This document shows positions 7,692 to 14,717 of a stretch of DNA of 64,000 bases, in pieces. The notes under the pieces were generated by a model. It saw only the letters and a program-made list of their open reading frames with translations. It made no database searches and had not been told where the DNA came from. The position numbers were made by a program, and so were the translations under genes. The DNA comes from Paenibacillus sp. Soil750 (lineage in GTDB: Bacteria; Bacillota; Bacilli; Paenibacillales; NBRC-103111), in assembly GCF_001428045.1 (NCBI RefSeq), contig NZ_LMSD01000043.1, positions 1 to 64,000 of the forward strand. Reading direction: 5' to 3'. The first letter of the stretch is position 1. Every line of letters starts with the position of its first letter.

Positions 7692-8166
7692 GTGAGGGAA
7701 TGGGAACAACGATTTATCTGATGGATACAAACAAACGGCGGCCATGTTGAGAAAGCTGGCTGAAGATAAAACATGTAAGATAAAAGAAATTGAGCAGCAA
7801 GAAAATGATAAATGTTTGGATAGTATTCTTGGTAAACATGATGAGCTCTCAATACTGCAAGCAGATCAGCGGATTATTAATGAAATGATTGCAGATTGTG
7901 ACTGGACGATCGAATGGTTGGAGAGTGGGCGCTGGCCCGGGAATAAACGGGGGATAGAGCGGCGAGCTACGTACCAGCGGGAGAAGTCAACAATGCCAGT
8001 AAAGATAAACGGACAGTTAAAATCTTCATCTAAGTATGCTACAATGTCGGTATCAGAACAAAAGGCTTACTTTTCGCATGCCGTAATGTTAGCCGTTATT
8101 GAAGAATTGGGGTGGTTATATGGCGAAGACTTCGAAACATCAAGAGCAAGAGGTTGGGGGATTTGA
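7692..8166 (+). pseudogene. Phage positive-control / sigma-like factor, frameshifted and truncated
   Basis: The natural start is most likely GTG at 7692, with a GGGGG site just before it, giving VREWEQRFI and then a stop at 7719-7721. Removing one T at 7719 joins this to the long frame reading DGYKQTAAMLRKLAED and on to 8166. The internal ATG at 7744 has no ribosome binding site. The block DWTIEWLESGRWPGNKRGIE followed by RRATYQREK is the hallmark N-terminal module of phage-encoded sigma-like late activators in Paenibacillus and Bacillus prophages (family knowledge). The C-terminal helix-turn-helix of that family is not visible. Instead the frame continues through MPVKINGQLKSSSKYATMSV and ends overlapping the 8120 gene. 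I infer an inactive gene with an N-terminal frameshift and a replaced or lost DNA-binding end. Confidence 0.65.
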
Positions 8167-8212
8167 CGAGACCTATATGGATAACCTCAACCCCGAAGAT
8201 CCGGACTTTGTT
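8088..8212 (+). repeat. Parent copy of the duplicated 125-bp segment
   Basis: This segment is repeated in degraded form at 5387-5511. It covers the end of the sigma-like frame and most of the 49-residue gene at 8120. Confidence 0.8.
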
Positions 8213-8269
8213 GAAAAGTTCATTGAATCTGTAAAACGGCCGATTGAGATTGTAAAAGACGAAAAATAG
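8120..8269 (+). CDS. Small acidic phage-type protein, 49 residues
   Basis: ATG at 8120, TAG at 8267-8269, 49 codons. A GGGGTGG ribosome binding site lies about 5 bases upstream, inside the end of the preceding frame. The product begins MAKTSKHQEQEVGGFDETYM and is acidic (NPEDPDF), with a short final helix. It overlaps the 7692-8166 frame in another frame. A second, frameshifted copy exists at 5418, so the intact reading of this copy argues that it was a true gene. Function unknown. Confidence 0.6.
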   Translation: MAKTSKHQEQEVGGFDETYMDNLNPEDPDFVEKFIESVKRPIEIVKDEK

Positions 8270-8411
8270 AAGCACTCACATTGGAGCTTATTTATTTGTC
8301 GCTCTTAAACCCAATGTAACCCAAACATATTTGAAATATTTATTAATGCGGTTCAGATATAAAAGTTTGAAAAAATTTTTGTTAACGTTGAGGGGTTAAT
8401 TGGTGATATGA

Positions 8412-8603
8412 GTGGCGGATAAAGTTCTATTAAAAGAAGCTTGGACAAAACAACCATTCGGAATTATTGGCTATGAAATATTGAATGAAGATCAGATATT
8501 CGTTGAATATGCTTATAAGTATGGATTCAGGGTGGCAGTTCGTGATTTAAAAATTGATCGGTCGGAATGGGATAGATTAATCAAGCTCATGAGAAGTAGA
8601 TGA
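8412..8603 (+). CDS. Small phage-type protein, 63 residues
   Basis: GTG start after a GGTGA site, 63 residues. The product (KQPFGIIGYEILNEDQIFVE and then a basic helix with DRSEWDRLIKLM) has a mixed strand-helix pattern of a compact small domain. It resembles uncharacterised small proteins carried by Firmicute prophages, but I cannot name a family. Its TGA stop overlaps an ATG at 8600 (ATGA), suggesting coupled translation with the next short frame. Confidence 0.5.
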   Translation: MADKVLLKEAWTKQPFGIIGYEILNEDQIFVEYAYKYGFRVAVRDLKIDRSEWDRLIKLMRSR

Positions 8604-8671
8604 AGCAAATGAGTAAAAGTGTCGGTTCAATCATTGATGAGAGTGACTGGGATTCCGTTAGTTTCTCATAA
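8600..8671 (+). CDS. Possible 23-residue coupled peptide or truncated gene
   Basis: ATG at 8600 overlaps the previous stop in an ATGA arrangement. The product is MKQMSKSVGSIIDESDWDSV plus three residues. It could be a truncated N-terminus of a larger lost protein. No family recognised. Confidence 0.3.
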   Translation: MKQMSKSVGSIIDESDWDSVSFS

Positions 8672-8731
8672 GATCCAAATTTGAATTTTATTGGGTGAAA
8701 TCAACAGTATTGAATATCAGAACCATTTTTT

Positions 8732-8763
8732 AGGATTCCTGAATTTTCGGGAGTCCTTTTTTT
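8732..8763 (+). terminator. Rho-independent terminator closing the phage-type cluster
   Basis: A 12-bp stem (8732-8743 with 8746-8757, two G-U pairs) with a minimal loop, followed by T8757-T8763. This is a textbook terminator about 60 bases after the 8600 frame. Confidence 0.8.
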
Positions 8764-8848
8764 GTTGACGTACCAAAAGGCCTTAAACTGGGTATTTCAT
8801 TCACCAAAATAAAACCAGAGAAAAGTTAGAGTGAGATAAGTGGATTGA

Positions 8849-9066
8849 TTGAAAGAGTTATTGAAAGCACAAGGGCTTCAAGAAGAGTTAGAAGAGAATA
8901 ATCATCGAATGATGATGTTGAAGAATTAGCTGATATATATAGAAGTAATTTATGCGATCGAAGAAAACAAAGGGATGAACTTAGAGGATTTTGAACAGAT
9001 TCGACTAAAGAAATTTATTGAAAGAGGGGATTCAAGGAGAAGTATTTACTCATCTATACTAACTGA
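8849..9066 (+). pseudogene. MazG-like NTP pyrophosphohydrolase, decayed into three frames
   Basis: Reading across frames restores a typical all-alpha NTP pyrophosphohydrolase (MazG / phosphoribosyl-ATP pyrophosphohydrolase-like). The first block is ELLKAQGLQEELEENNHR from the TTG at 8849. The second is DDVEELADIYRSN, which holds the metal-binding E-E-L-A-D motif. The third is EVIYAIEENKGMNLEDFEQI followed by RLKKFIERG, and the last is GFKEKYLLIYTN ending at TGA 9064-9066. The order and spacing match house-cleaning pyrophosphatases of this superfamily. At least three frameshifts separate the blocks and the N-terminal part is missing or unreadable, so no active product is expected. A terminator follows at once, consistent with this being the true 3' end. 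Confidence 0.65.
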
Positions 9067-9075
9067 ATAAAGAGG

Positions 9076-9100
9076 TCCTGTTTATTTGCAGGATTTTTTT
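9076..9100 (+). terminator. Rho-independent terminator after the MazG-like remnant
   Basis: TCCTG (9076-9080) pairs with CAGGA (9089-9093), followed by seven T (9094-9100). Confidence 0.65.
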
Positions 9101-9277
9101 AGTACAGTTTATTAACCGAATATAGTAGGCTATGTTAGGAATACATTTGTTGCAGTGTTTTTTACTTTGAAAATTTTCGTCCCCAAAACGTCCCCAAGAT
9201 AATATTGTACTATCTGTACTATATGCAATTTCGCCTCTGTTATAGTCCAAATAAACCCTTATAGAATAAGGGTTTCT

Positions 9278-9297
9278 GAAAACTGTCCTATAAAATA
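9278..9297. repeat. Exact 20-bp direct repeat, copy 2
   Basis: Identical to 6550-6569. It is preceded by an inverted repeat (AACCCTTAT/ATAAGGGTTT, 9254-9275) and followed by a strong hairpin, GACGGTCGT (about 9303-9311) with ACGACCGTC. The stretch 9101-9277 between the terminator and this repeat holds no gene that I can support. Confidence 0.6.
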
Positions 9298-9345
9298 ATA
9301 ACGACGGTCGTTTGCACGACCGTCTCATGGGAGAGGAGAAACCGG

Positions 9346-9423
9346 ATGAAGAGCTTATGGGGAAACGTAAGCCTTCTCCGCGGTTGTCTACGACATTCTC
9401 TGATGTCGATAGTTCAAGGATGA
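9346..9423 (+). CDS. Possible 25-residue leader peptide
   Basis: An AGGAG site sits 7 bases before the ATG at 9346. The frame gives MKSLWGNVSLLRGCLRHSLM and five more residues, with stop at 9421-9423. An overlapping 36-codon frame starts at 9327 without a ribosome binding site. Either could be a chance frame. It lies just upstream of the rsmD promoter. Confidence 0.25.
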   Translation: MKSLWGNVSLLRGCLRHSLMSIVQG

Positions 9424-9463
9424 CCGCTTTACGGTAAATTTATACATCACAGGGATAAATTTT

Positions 9464-9492
9464 TTGTGTCAGATTAGTGCTTGTGGTACGAT
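9464..9492 (+). promoter_or_regulatory. SigA-type promoter for rsmD-coaD
   Basis: TTGTGT (9464-9469), a 17-base spacer, then TACGAT (9487-9492). The start codon of rsmD is 39 bases after the -10 box. Confidence 0.6.
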
Positions 9493-9530
9493 AGCAAAAG
9501 AATGAACCAGCATGGAAGGGAAACGCACAG

Positions 9531-10106
9531 ATGAGAGTGATTTCAGGCACGGCCAAAGGCAGGTCGTTAAAGGCTGTACCAGGTACTAGTACACGACCAA
9601 CAACTGATAAAGTGAAAGAAGCGATCTTCAGTATGATCGGACCTTATTTCGATGGAGGGCAGGTGCTCGATTTGTTCGCCGGAACGGGCGGGCTAGGGAT
9701 TGAGGCACTGAGCCGTGGGATGGATAAGGCGGTTTTTATTGATATCGAGAAGAAAAGCATCGACACCATTGGGCACAATGTTGAAGTCGCCAAAGTGAAG
9801 GATCAGGTGGAGATTTACCGTACGGATGCGGCGAGAGCGTTGAAGGTGCTGGCGAAGCGGGCGGAGAAGTTCCAACTTGTTTTTCTCGATCCACCTTACC
9901 GGATGAAAGGGATCGCGGAGCTGATGACGACGATGGAGGAACAAGCCATTGTGGAATCAGACGCCACGATCGTAGTCGAGCACGATGCTAAGGATGTACT
10001 GCTAGATACGATAGGTGGCTTCAAGCAGCTACGTAGAGCAGACTATGGAGATACGGCGGTTACCATATTTAAACGCGACAACGCGTCCATAGGACTCAGT
10101 AATTGA
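9531..10106 (+). CDS. rsmD: 16S rRNA (guanine(966)-N(2))-methyltransferase RsmD
   Basis: 191 residues, normal for the family. RsmD methylates G966 of 16S rRNA in the small subunit using S-adenosylmethionine. It shows the start signature MRVISGTAKGRSLKAVPGTS, the SAM-binding motif LDLFAGTGGLGIEALSRG (about 46-63) and the N6/N2-methyltransferase catalytic motif DPPY (around residue 123). A GGAAGGG ribosome binding site lies before the ATG. coaD follows directly, a pairing conserved across Firmicutes. Confidence 0.95.
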   Translation: MRVISGTAKGRSLKAVPGTSTRPTTDKVKEAIFSMIGPYFDGGQVLDLFAGTGGLGIEALSRGMDKAVFIDIEKKSIDTIGHNVEVAKVKDQVEIYRTDAARALKVLAKRAEKFQLVFLDPPYRMKGIAELMTTMEEQAIVESDATIVVEHDAKDVLLDTIGGFKQLRRADYGDTAVTIFKRDNASIGLSN

Positions 10107-10120
10107 AGGAGATGAACAGC

Positions 10121-10624
10121 ATGATGAGGCAAGAACACGGCATTACAGTAGCGGTATATCCAGGTAGCTTTGACCCGGTTACCTACGGTCATCTTGATAT
10201 CATACATAGAGCAGCAAAAGTATTTGATAAACTAATTGTGGCGGTGCTGAACAATACATCCAAAAATGCGTTATTCACACTGGAAGAGCGCATGGAACTG
10301 CTTCGCAAAGTAACCGCGGATCTTCCCAATGTGGAGATCGATGGTTTTCGGGATTTGATGGTTAATTATATGAAAGCTCGTAATGTAAGACTTATCGTTC
10401 GTGGACTCCGCGCCGTATCTGATTTTGAATATGAATTGCAAATGGCATCGACCAATCACAAGCTGAACCCAGATGTGGAAACGTTCTTTATGACGTCAAA
10501 ACCACAGTTTTCGTACTTGAGTTCAAGCATCGTGAAAGAGATCGCCAAATTCCATGGACCTGTCGAGGATTTGGTACCAGCAGAAGTGGAAGAGGAACTA
10601 CGCAAAAAATTCCCTCAGACCTAG
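10121..10624 (+). CDS. coaD: Phosphopantetheine adenylyltransferase
   Basis: 167 residues from the ATG at 10121, chosen because AAGGAGATG stands 7 bases upstream; the frame is also open to a TTG at 10103 that would overlap rsmD. CoaD makes dephospho-CoA from 4'-phosphopantetheine and ATP, the penultimate step of CoA synthesis. The nucleotidyltransferase motif is clear: YPGSFDPVTYGHLDII (the T/HxGH-type site) near the N-terminus, and FMTSKPQFSYLSSSIVKE with the ISSTxxKE-type motif near the C-terminus. Co-location with the fatty acid genes downstream makes sense, since CoA and acyl carrier protein share the pantetheine arm. Confidence 0.95.
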   Translation: MMRQEHGITVAVYPGSFDPVTYGHLDIIHRAAKVFDKLIVAVLNNTSKNALFTLEERMELLRKVTADLPNVEIDGFRDLMVNYMKARNVRLIVRGLRAVSDFEYELQMASTNHKLNPDVETFFMTSKPQFSYLSSSIVKEIAKFHGPVEDLVPAEVEEELRKKFPQT

Positions 10625-10660
10625 AAGCTAGATCGAAAGGAATTTCAAGTTGCGATTTGG

Positions 10661-11932
10661 TTAATTTACCACTTTCCGCTGAAACAAGCGTAGACCAATC
10701 GAAACGAGCAGCATAAGGGTGAAAATAAAAAGGAATTGCATCAGCATTGGTCCCCATAGGCCCCATGCCGTTTCGCCGTTCAAGGGGAACGGTACCGCGG
10801 CGGCTGAATTGCTCGCTAAGTCTAATCGAAGAAAGCTGGGCTCTGAGTCTAAGAAGAGCAATTGCAATGGTTTCCAGAGCAGGATTGTAGTGAATAGGGC
10901 GAGTACAGCATGCAGCGCACGGGACTGTAAGAAAAACGCATATCTAGCGTCAGTTTTCTGATGGAAGCCAGCAACCTGTGCGTGGGCGGACAAACCTCCC
11001 CAACCGAGGAATGCACTGAGCAGCGCCATTTGTGGCAGAAGTGAGAGTTCCTTTGATTGACTAAAAGCATAGGCACCAAGATGAATCTCCATTAATCCTT
11101 TGATCCATTGCGGTGTTGTGTCCGTGAAAATACCCATGAAGCTAAGAAGGAATTGCGTGATGGGGCGAAGAGCATCGGCAAAATGAGTGATCGAGATAAC
11201 GTTGATGAGCACGGAAAATATCATCATGTATCCGCCAATCAACATTAACGTTTGTACAGCGGAGGTTACTGCATCTCCGAGAAGCTTACCGAAAGTACGC
11301 CCATCTTCCCAATAAGCTTGACGCATGGTTATAAGGGCAGATTTCCCGATAGAAATTGTTTCTTTCGGTTTCGTTTCTAATGTTTTGGCTTCAAGTGGGG
11401 CGATGGCTTGCTTGCTATGCCGCATCAAGAATCCGGTTGCGAAAGCAGAAATATAATGAATAATGGCAAGTAGGATCCCTAGCTTGGCGTTATGAAGGAA
11501 TCCAATCCCGATAACCATGATTAGGAATAATGGACTGCACAAATGCGAGAGGGCCGTTAACCGCTCTGTTTCCGTACGTGTGAGAAGTTTTTTTTCGCGC
11601 AGCGATGCAGTAATTCTAGCTCCCGCAGGAAATCCTACAACAAAGCCTGATGCCAAAGCCCAGCCACTAACGCCGGGAAGGCGGAAAAAGACGCGCATTA
11701 GCGGTTCTAGGAGCACGCCTGTACCTTGAATGACACCGAAACCAATCAACAGCTCGGTCATAATAAGGAAAGGCATCAAGGCGGGAAAGACGAGCTTCCA
11801 CCAAATAGTCAGCCCTTCGAGAGAAGACTGAAAAGCTTTGTCGGGAAATAGAATGACAGATATAACGACCAGTCCAGCCAGGGCTCCCAATACCAAAGTG
11901 GTGAATTTGGCATGGAATCTTACATTAGGCAT
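10661..11932 (-). CDS. ylbJ: Sporulation integral membrane protein YlbJ
   Basis: 423 residues from the ATG at 11932, which has AGGTGATG just upstream; the frame is open further to 11956. It is a polytopic membrane protein with about 8 hydrophobic segments and a nucleoside-recognition/Gate-type domain (PALMPFLIMTELLIGFG, then SGFVVGFPAGARI). YlbJ of B. subtilis is a SigE-controlled mother-cell protein needed for spore cortex or spore formation (family knowledge). Its presence supports an endospore-forming host. It is convergent with coaD and divergent from the next gene, as in Bacillus. Confidence 0.9.
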   Translation of the reverse strand: MPNVRFHAKFTTLVLGALAGLVVISVILFPDKAFQSSLEGLTIWWKLVFPALMPFLIMTELLIGFGVIQGTGVLLEPLMRVFFRLPGVSGWALASGFVVGFPAGARITASLREKKLLTRTETERLTALSHLCSPLFLIMVIGIGFLHNAKLGILLAIIHYISAFATGFLMRHSKQAIAPLEAKTLETKPKETISIGKSALITMRQAYWEDGRTFGKLLGDAVTSAVQTLMLIGGYMMIFSVLINVISITHFADALRPITQFLLSFMGIFTDTTPQWIKGLMEIHLGAYAFSQSKELSLLPQMALLSAFLGWGGLSAHAQVAGFHQKTDARYAFFLQSRALHAVLALFTTILLWKPLQLLFLDSEPSFLRLDLASNSAAAVPFPLNGETAWGLWGPMLMQFLFIFTLMLLVSIGLRLFQRKVVN

Positions 11933-12054
11933 AGCATCACCTCGTCCATCGAACATGCTTCATTGTACGCAAGTAGATAGGCGATTAGACCAAGCTTTCA
12001 TCGAGAATAGGTAGGCCAAACAACAAGTGAAAGCAACAGGAAAGGGGAACCTGT

Positions 12055-13176
12055 ATGGATAAGGAAGAAGAAAGCACGATTCGTACGTGGTCGAATGATT
12101 CATATCGATATCCGAGAAGCTCGGCGACGAGACGTTACCTAGTTTCTGCGCTCGTAGGGATTATCATTGTATATTTGTTATTTTTTGTGCGGTTGCCTTT
12201 TTTTGTTTTTATGCCTGGGACTGCAGAAGACATCAAGCCGATGGTGTCGATAACCAAGAGCACTGGTCCAGAAAAAGGGAAGCTCATGCTAACGACCGTG
12301 CGCGTAGCTGATGCTAATGTGGTGAACTATTTGGTAGGACTCGTTCATCCGTATGAAGAAATCCAGCCCAAAACGGCTGTACTCAAGCAAGGAGAGTCCG
12401 AGCAAGAGTATTCACAGCGTCAGGAATACGTCATGTTAACCTCACAAGCCAGTGCGATTCAAGCAGCATATACGGAGGCTAAGATCCCTTTTCATATTGA
12501 ACATGAGGGTGTGATGGTTCTTCAAACAGTCCCAGGTTTATCTGGTGAGAAGGTACTGAAACCAGGTGATGTGCTTTTGAAGGCTGGGGACAAAGAGGTG
12601 AAAGTAGCGCAGGATCTTCTAGACTCTCTCGCAGGCAAAAAAGCAGGCGACACCATCTCCATTACGTATGCTAGGAAGAAAACAGAAATGCAGACGACAC
12701 TGACATTGGGGGCGCTGCCTCTTCAAGAGGGAGAAACGGCACCGCGGGCAGGGATTGGTGTCGTTCCAGCGGGGATGCAATCGGTAAAAGCCGATCTGGA
12801 AGACCAGCAGGTGACGATTAAGGCTGGTGATATTGGAGGACCGTCAGCTGGCCTTATGTTTTCATTAGAGATATTCAATCAGCTTGTACCTGAAGATATT
12901 ACGAAGGGGTATCGTATTGCAGGAACGGGAACAATTGAAGCAGATGGCACCGTAGGACCGATAGGCGGAATTCAACATAAGATTATTGCTGCGGATCGGG
13001 AAAAGGCGGAAATTTTCTTTGCACCCAAAAATATGACCTATAAAGACGGGACCAAGATCGAGAATTATGCCGATGCGGTCAAAAGAGCAAAGCAAATCAA
13101 TACGAAGATGAAAATCGTCGAGATTGGCACGATGGAAGATGCCTTGAAATATCTAGCAGCGTTGCCTCCGAAATAA
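12055..13176 (+). CDS. ylbL: PDZ-domain Lon-like serine protease (YlbL/SepM family)
   Basis: 373 residues. There is a short basic cytoplasmic N-terminus, one membrane span at about 28-50, a PDZ domain at about 150-215, and a C-terminal Lon-type protease domain. The catalytic dyad is visible: S264 in the GGPSAG motif and K309 in the GGIQHK motif. The bulk of the protein faces outside the cell. Relatives include SepM, which trims a quorum-sensing peptide in streptococci, and B. subtilis YlbL, which is linked to the DNA-damage checkpoint by degrading YneA. Which role applies here is unknown. It starts with ATG at 12055, after an AAAGGGGAA site. Confidence 0.9.
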   Translation: MDKEEESTIRTWSNDSYRYPRSSATRRYLVSALVGIIIVYLLFFVRLPFFVFMPGTAEDIKPMVSITKSTGPEKGKLMLTTVRVADANVVNYLVGLVHPYEEIQPKTAVLKQGESEQEYSQRQEYVMLTSQASAIQAAYTEAKIPFHIEHEGVMVLQTVPGLSGEKVLKPGDVLLKAGDKEVKVAQDLLDSLAGKKAGDTISITYARKKTEMQTTLTLGALPLQEGETAPRAGIGVVPAGMQSVKADLEDQQVTIKAGDIGGPSAGLMFSLEIFNQLVPEDITKGYRIAGTGTIEADGTVGPIGGIQHKIIAADREKAEIFFAPKNMTYKDGTKIENYADAVKRAKQINTKMKIVEIGTMEDALKYLAALPPK

Positions 13177-13188
13177 GTCATAACTAGC

Positions 13189-13237
13189 TTAAATAATATT
13201 ATTTAAATTGACAAAAGGTATGCATAATGGATATAAT
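13189..13237 (+). promoter_or_regulatory. Strong SigA promoter with upstream A/T palindrome
   Basis: TTGACA (13208-13213), an 18-base spacer, then TATAAT (13232-13237): both boxes are perfect consensus. Directly upstream is an 18-bp perfect palindrome TTAAATAATATTATTTAA (13189-13206). It could act as an UP element or as a binding site. The promoter drives yceD-rpmF. Confidence 0.8.
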
Positions 13238-13263
13238 AATCTTTGTTTGTTTGGGGTGATATC

Positions 13264-13773
13264 ATGCAAATTCGTTTTAGAGAGCTATCTCTGCAAGGGC
13301 AATCGGTACCTATGAGCGAAATTATGAATTTGACGGAGCCTTTCGAAGGTCGTCAAGACATACTTAACCATGGGCCTGTTCATGCGAATCTTCATGCAAA
13401 GTATGAAGATGGAGTAGTTAAAGTTAACGGTTCGTTAACGCTAGACTTGGAGTTAAGCTGTTCCCGATGCTTAACGCACACTAACCAAACTATTAAGCTT
13501 CCATTCAAGGAAGTTTTCATGCAAAAGCCGGAAGAAGAAGATCCAGAGCTAGACGAGGATATTCATCTGGTGGTTGGGGATAAAGTAGATTTGGAGCCTT
13601 ACGTTGTAGAGAATGTAGTGGTCGGTTTACCGTACATACCACTTTGTGACGAAGCGTGCAAAGGTCTGTGTCCCGTGTGCGGAGAAAATCGCAATGAACG
13701 TGATTGCGGCTGTAAGCAGGACAAGATTGATCCTAGACTTGCAGGTCTCGCGGACTTTTTTAACAAAGAATAA
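13264..13773 (+). CDS. yceD: YceD family protein (DUF177), ribosome/rRNA-linked
   Basis: 169 residues from the ATG at 13264, chosen because GGGGTGAT lies directly upstream; the frame is open seven codons further. It shows the DUF177 pattern: an N-terminal beta region, a CSRC pair near the middle, and a C-terminal Cys cluster (CDEACKGLCPVCGENRNERD, then CGC) that probably binds zinc. The family is linked to 23S rRNA accumulation and is almost always next to rpmF, as here (37 bases to rpmF). Confidence 0.88.
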   Translation: MQIRFRELSLQGQSVPMSEIMNLTEPFEGRQDILNHGPVHANLHAKYEDGVVKVNGSLTLDLELSCSRCLTHTNQTIKLPFKEVFMQKPEEEDPELDEDIHLVVGDKVDLEPYVVENVVVGLPYIPLCDEACKGLCPVCGENRNERDCGCKQDKIDPRLAGLADFFNKE

Positions 13774-13810
13774 GGCAACGCCGAAATTCGTAGAAGGAGG
13801 TGTTTTGAAG

Positions 13811-13984
13811 ATGGCAGTACCTCAAAGAAGAACGTCCAAAACTCGTCGCGACAAGCGCCGTACTCACTTTAAATTGGAAGTTCCAGGCATGGTGAAATGT
13901 GAACAATGTGCAGAACTGAAGCTAGCACACCACGTGTGTAAGTCTTGCGGAACGTACAAAAGCAGAGAGATCGTAAAAGCATAA
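13811..13984 (+). CDS. rpmF: 50S ribosomal protein L32
   Basis: 57 residues, the normal length. It starts MAVPQRRTSKTRRDKRRTHF, then two CxxC pairs (C30/C33 and C43/C46) forming a zinc ribbon, so this is the zinc-containing form. The ribosome binding site is AAGGAGGTG before the ATG at 13811. Paired with yceD, and followed by a terminator. Confidence 0.97.
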   Translation: MAVPQRRTSKTRRDKRRTHFKLEVPGMVKCEQCAELKLAHHVCKSCGTYKSREIVKA

Positions 13985-13993
13985 GATTGGACA

Positions 13994-14028
13994 TAGTACT
14001 TCATCCTAGGTGAGGTGCTATTTTTTTT
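13994..14028 (+). terminator. Rho-independent terminator after rpmF
   Basis: A 10-bp stem (13994-14003 with 14011-14020, including G-U pairs), a 7-base loop and eight T. Confidence 0.8.
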
Positions 14029-14053
14029 GCTTTCTTTTTGGTTGTAAATTTAA

Positions 14054-14081
14054 TATACTACAGTTTAGTATCTGGTAATAA
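14054..14081 (+). promoter_or_regulatory. fapR promoter -10 box and FapR operator
   Basis: TATACT (14054-14059) is a good -10; the -35 is weak (TTTCTT, 17 bases upstream). Starting 5 bases past the -10 box is TTAGTATCTGGTAATAA (14065-14081). It closely fits the known FapR operator consensus TTAGTAYCTGRTACTAA, an imperfect palindrome. It would cover the transcription start of fapR-plsX-fab, so FapR should repress its own operon and be released by malonyl-CoA. Confidence 0.85.
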
Positions 14082-14102
14082 GATGAGATCTCACGAGATA
14101 AG

Positions 14103-14717
14103 GTGGTGCTTACCATCGAACGCCTTCCTAAACGACAAAGGCAGCAGCAACTGTTGCAGGCCATTGAAGCGAACCCATTTATGACGGATGAGGAATTGAT
14201 GCGAACGTTTGGGGTTAGTATCCAAACTGTCCGCTTGGATCGATTAGAGCTCGGTATTCCTGAATTACGGGAACGTATGAAACATATGGCAGTCAAGACG
14301 TATGATCCTGTACGTTCACTTCCAATTGATGAAGTTATTGGAGAAGTCATTGACTTACAGTTGGATCAGAGCGGTATTTCGATTTTTGAAATTAAAGAAG
14401 ACCATATTTTTTCCAGAACCAAAATTGCCAGAGGACATCACATTTTCTCACAAGCCAACTCATTGGCTGTTGCTGTCATCGACGATCCGATCGCATTAAC
14501 AGCTTCGGCTGATATTCGATTTGTTCGGTCAGTAAAGCTGGGAGAGAAGTGTGTCGCCAAAGCCTATGTGCGATCTGTTTCCAAAGGGAAAGCACGTGTG
14601 GAGGTGTTCACTTATGTGGGCGAAGAAACGGTGTTTCGAGGCAACTTTGTCATCTTTCATTCGAAGAAAGAGCAACATCTAGATAGGGAGGACAAGCTCC
14701 ATGCGGATCGCGATTGA
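14103..14717 (+). CDS. fapR: Fatty acid and phospholipid biosynthesis repressor FapR
   Basis: 204 residues from the first GTG. There is an N-terminal DeoR-like helix-turn-helix (about 20-50, with TDEELMRTFGVSIQTVRLDR) and a C-terminal hot-dog-fold domain (about 75-190) that in this family binds malonyl-CoA or malonyl-ACP. The FapR operator lies 22 bases upstream. The start is unclear: GTG at 14103 and 14106 have only AGATAAGG before them, while AAGGTGG (14100-14106) would be spaced ideally for the ATC at 14115. The 3' end overlaps plsX by 17 bases, so translation is probably coupled. Confidence 0.92.
   Translation: MVLTIERLPKRQRQQQLLQAIEANPFMTDEELMRTFGVSIQTVRLDRLELGIPELRERMKHMAVKTYDPVRSLPIDEVIGEVIDLQLDQSGISIFEIKEDHIFSRTKIARGHHIFSQANSLAVAVIDDPIALTASADIRFVRSVKLGEKCVAKAYVRSVSKGKARVEVFTYVGEETVFRGNFVIFHSKKEQHLDREDKLHADRD

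Noticed and set aside
9059..9328. An 89-codon minus-strand frame with WGRFGDEN, which briefly suggested an integrase end
   Set aside because: It runs through a terminator and the 20-bp repeat, has no start signal, and no integrase catalytic residues can be read.
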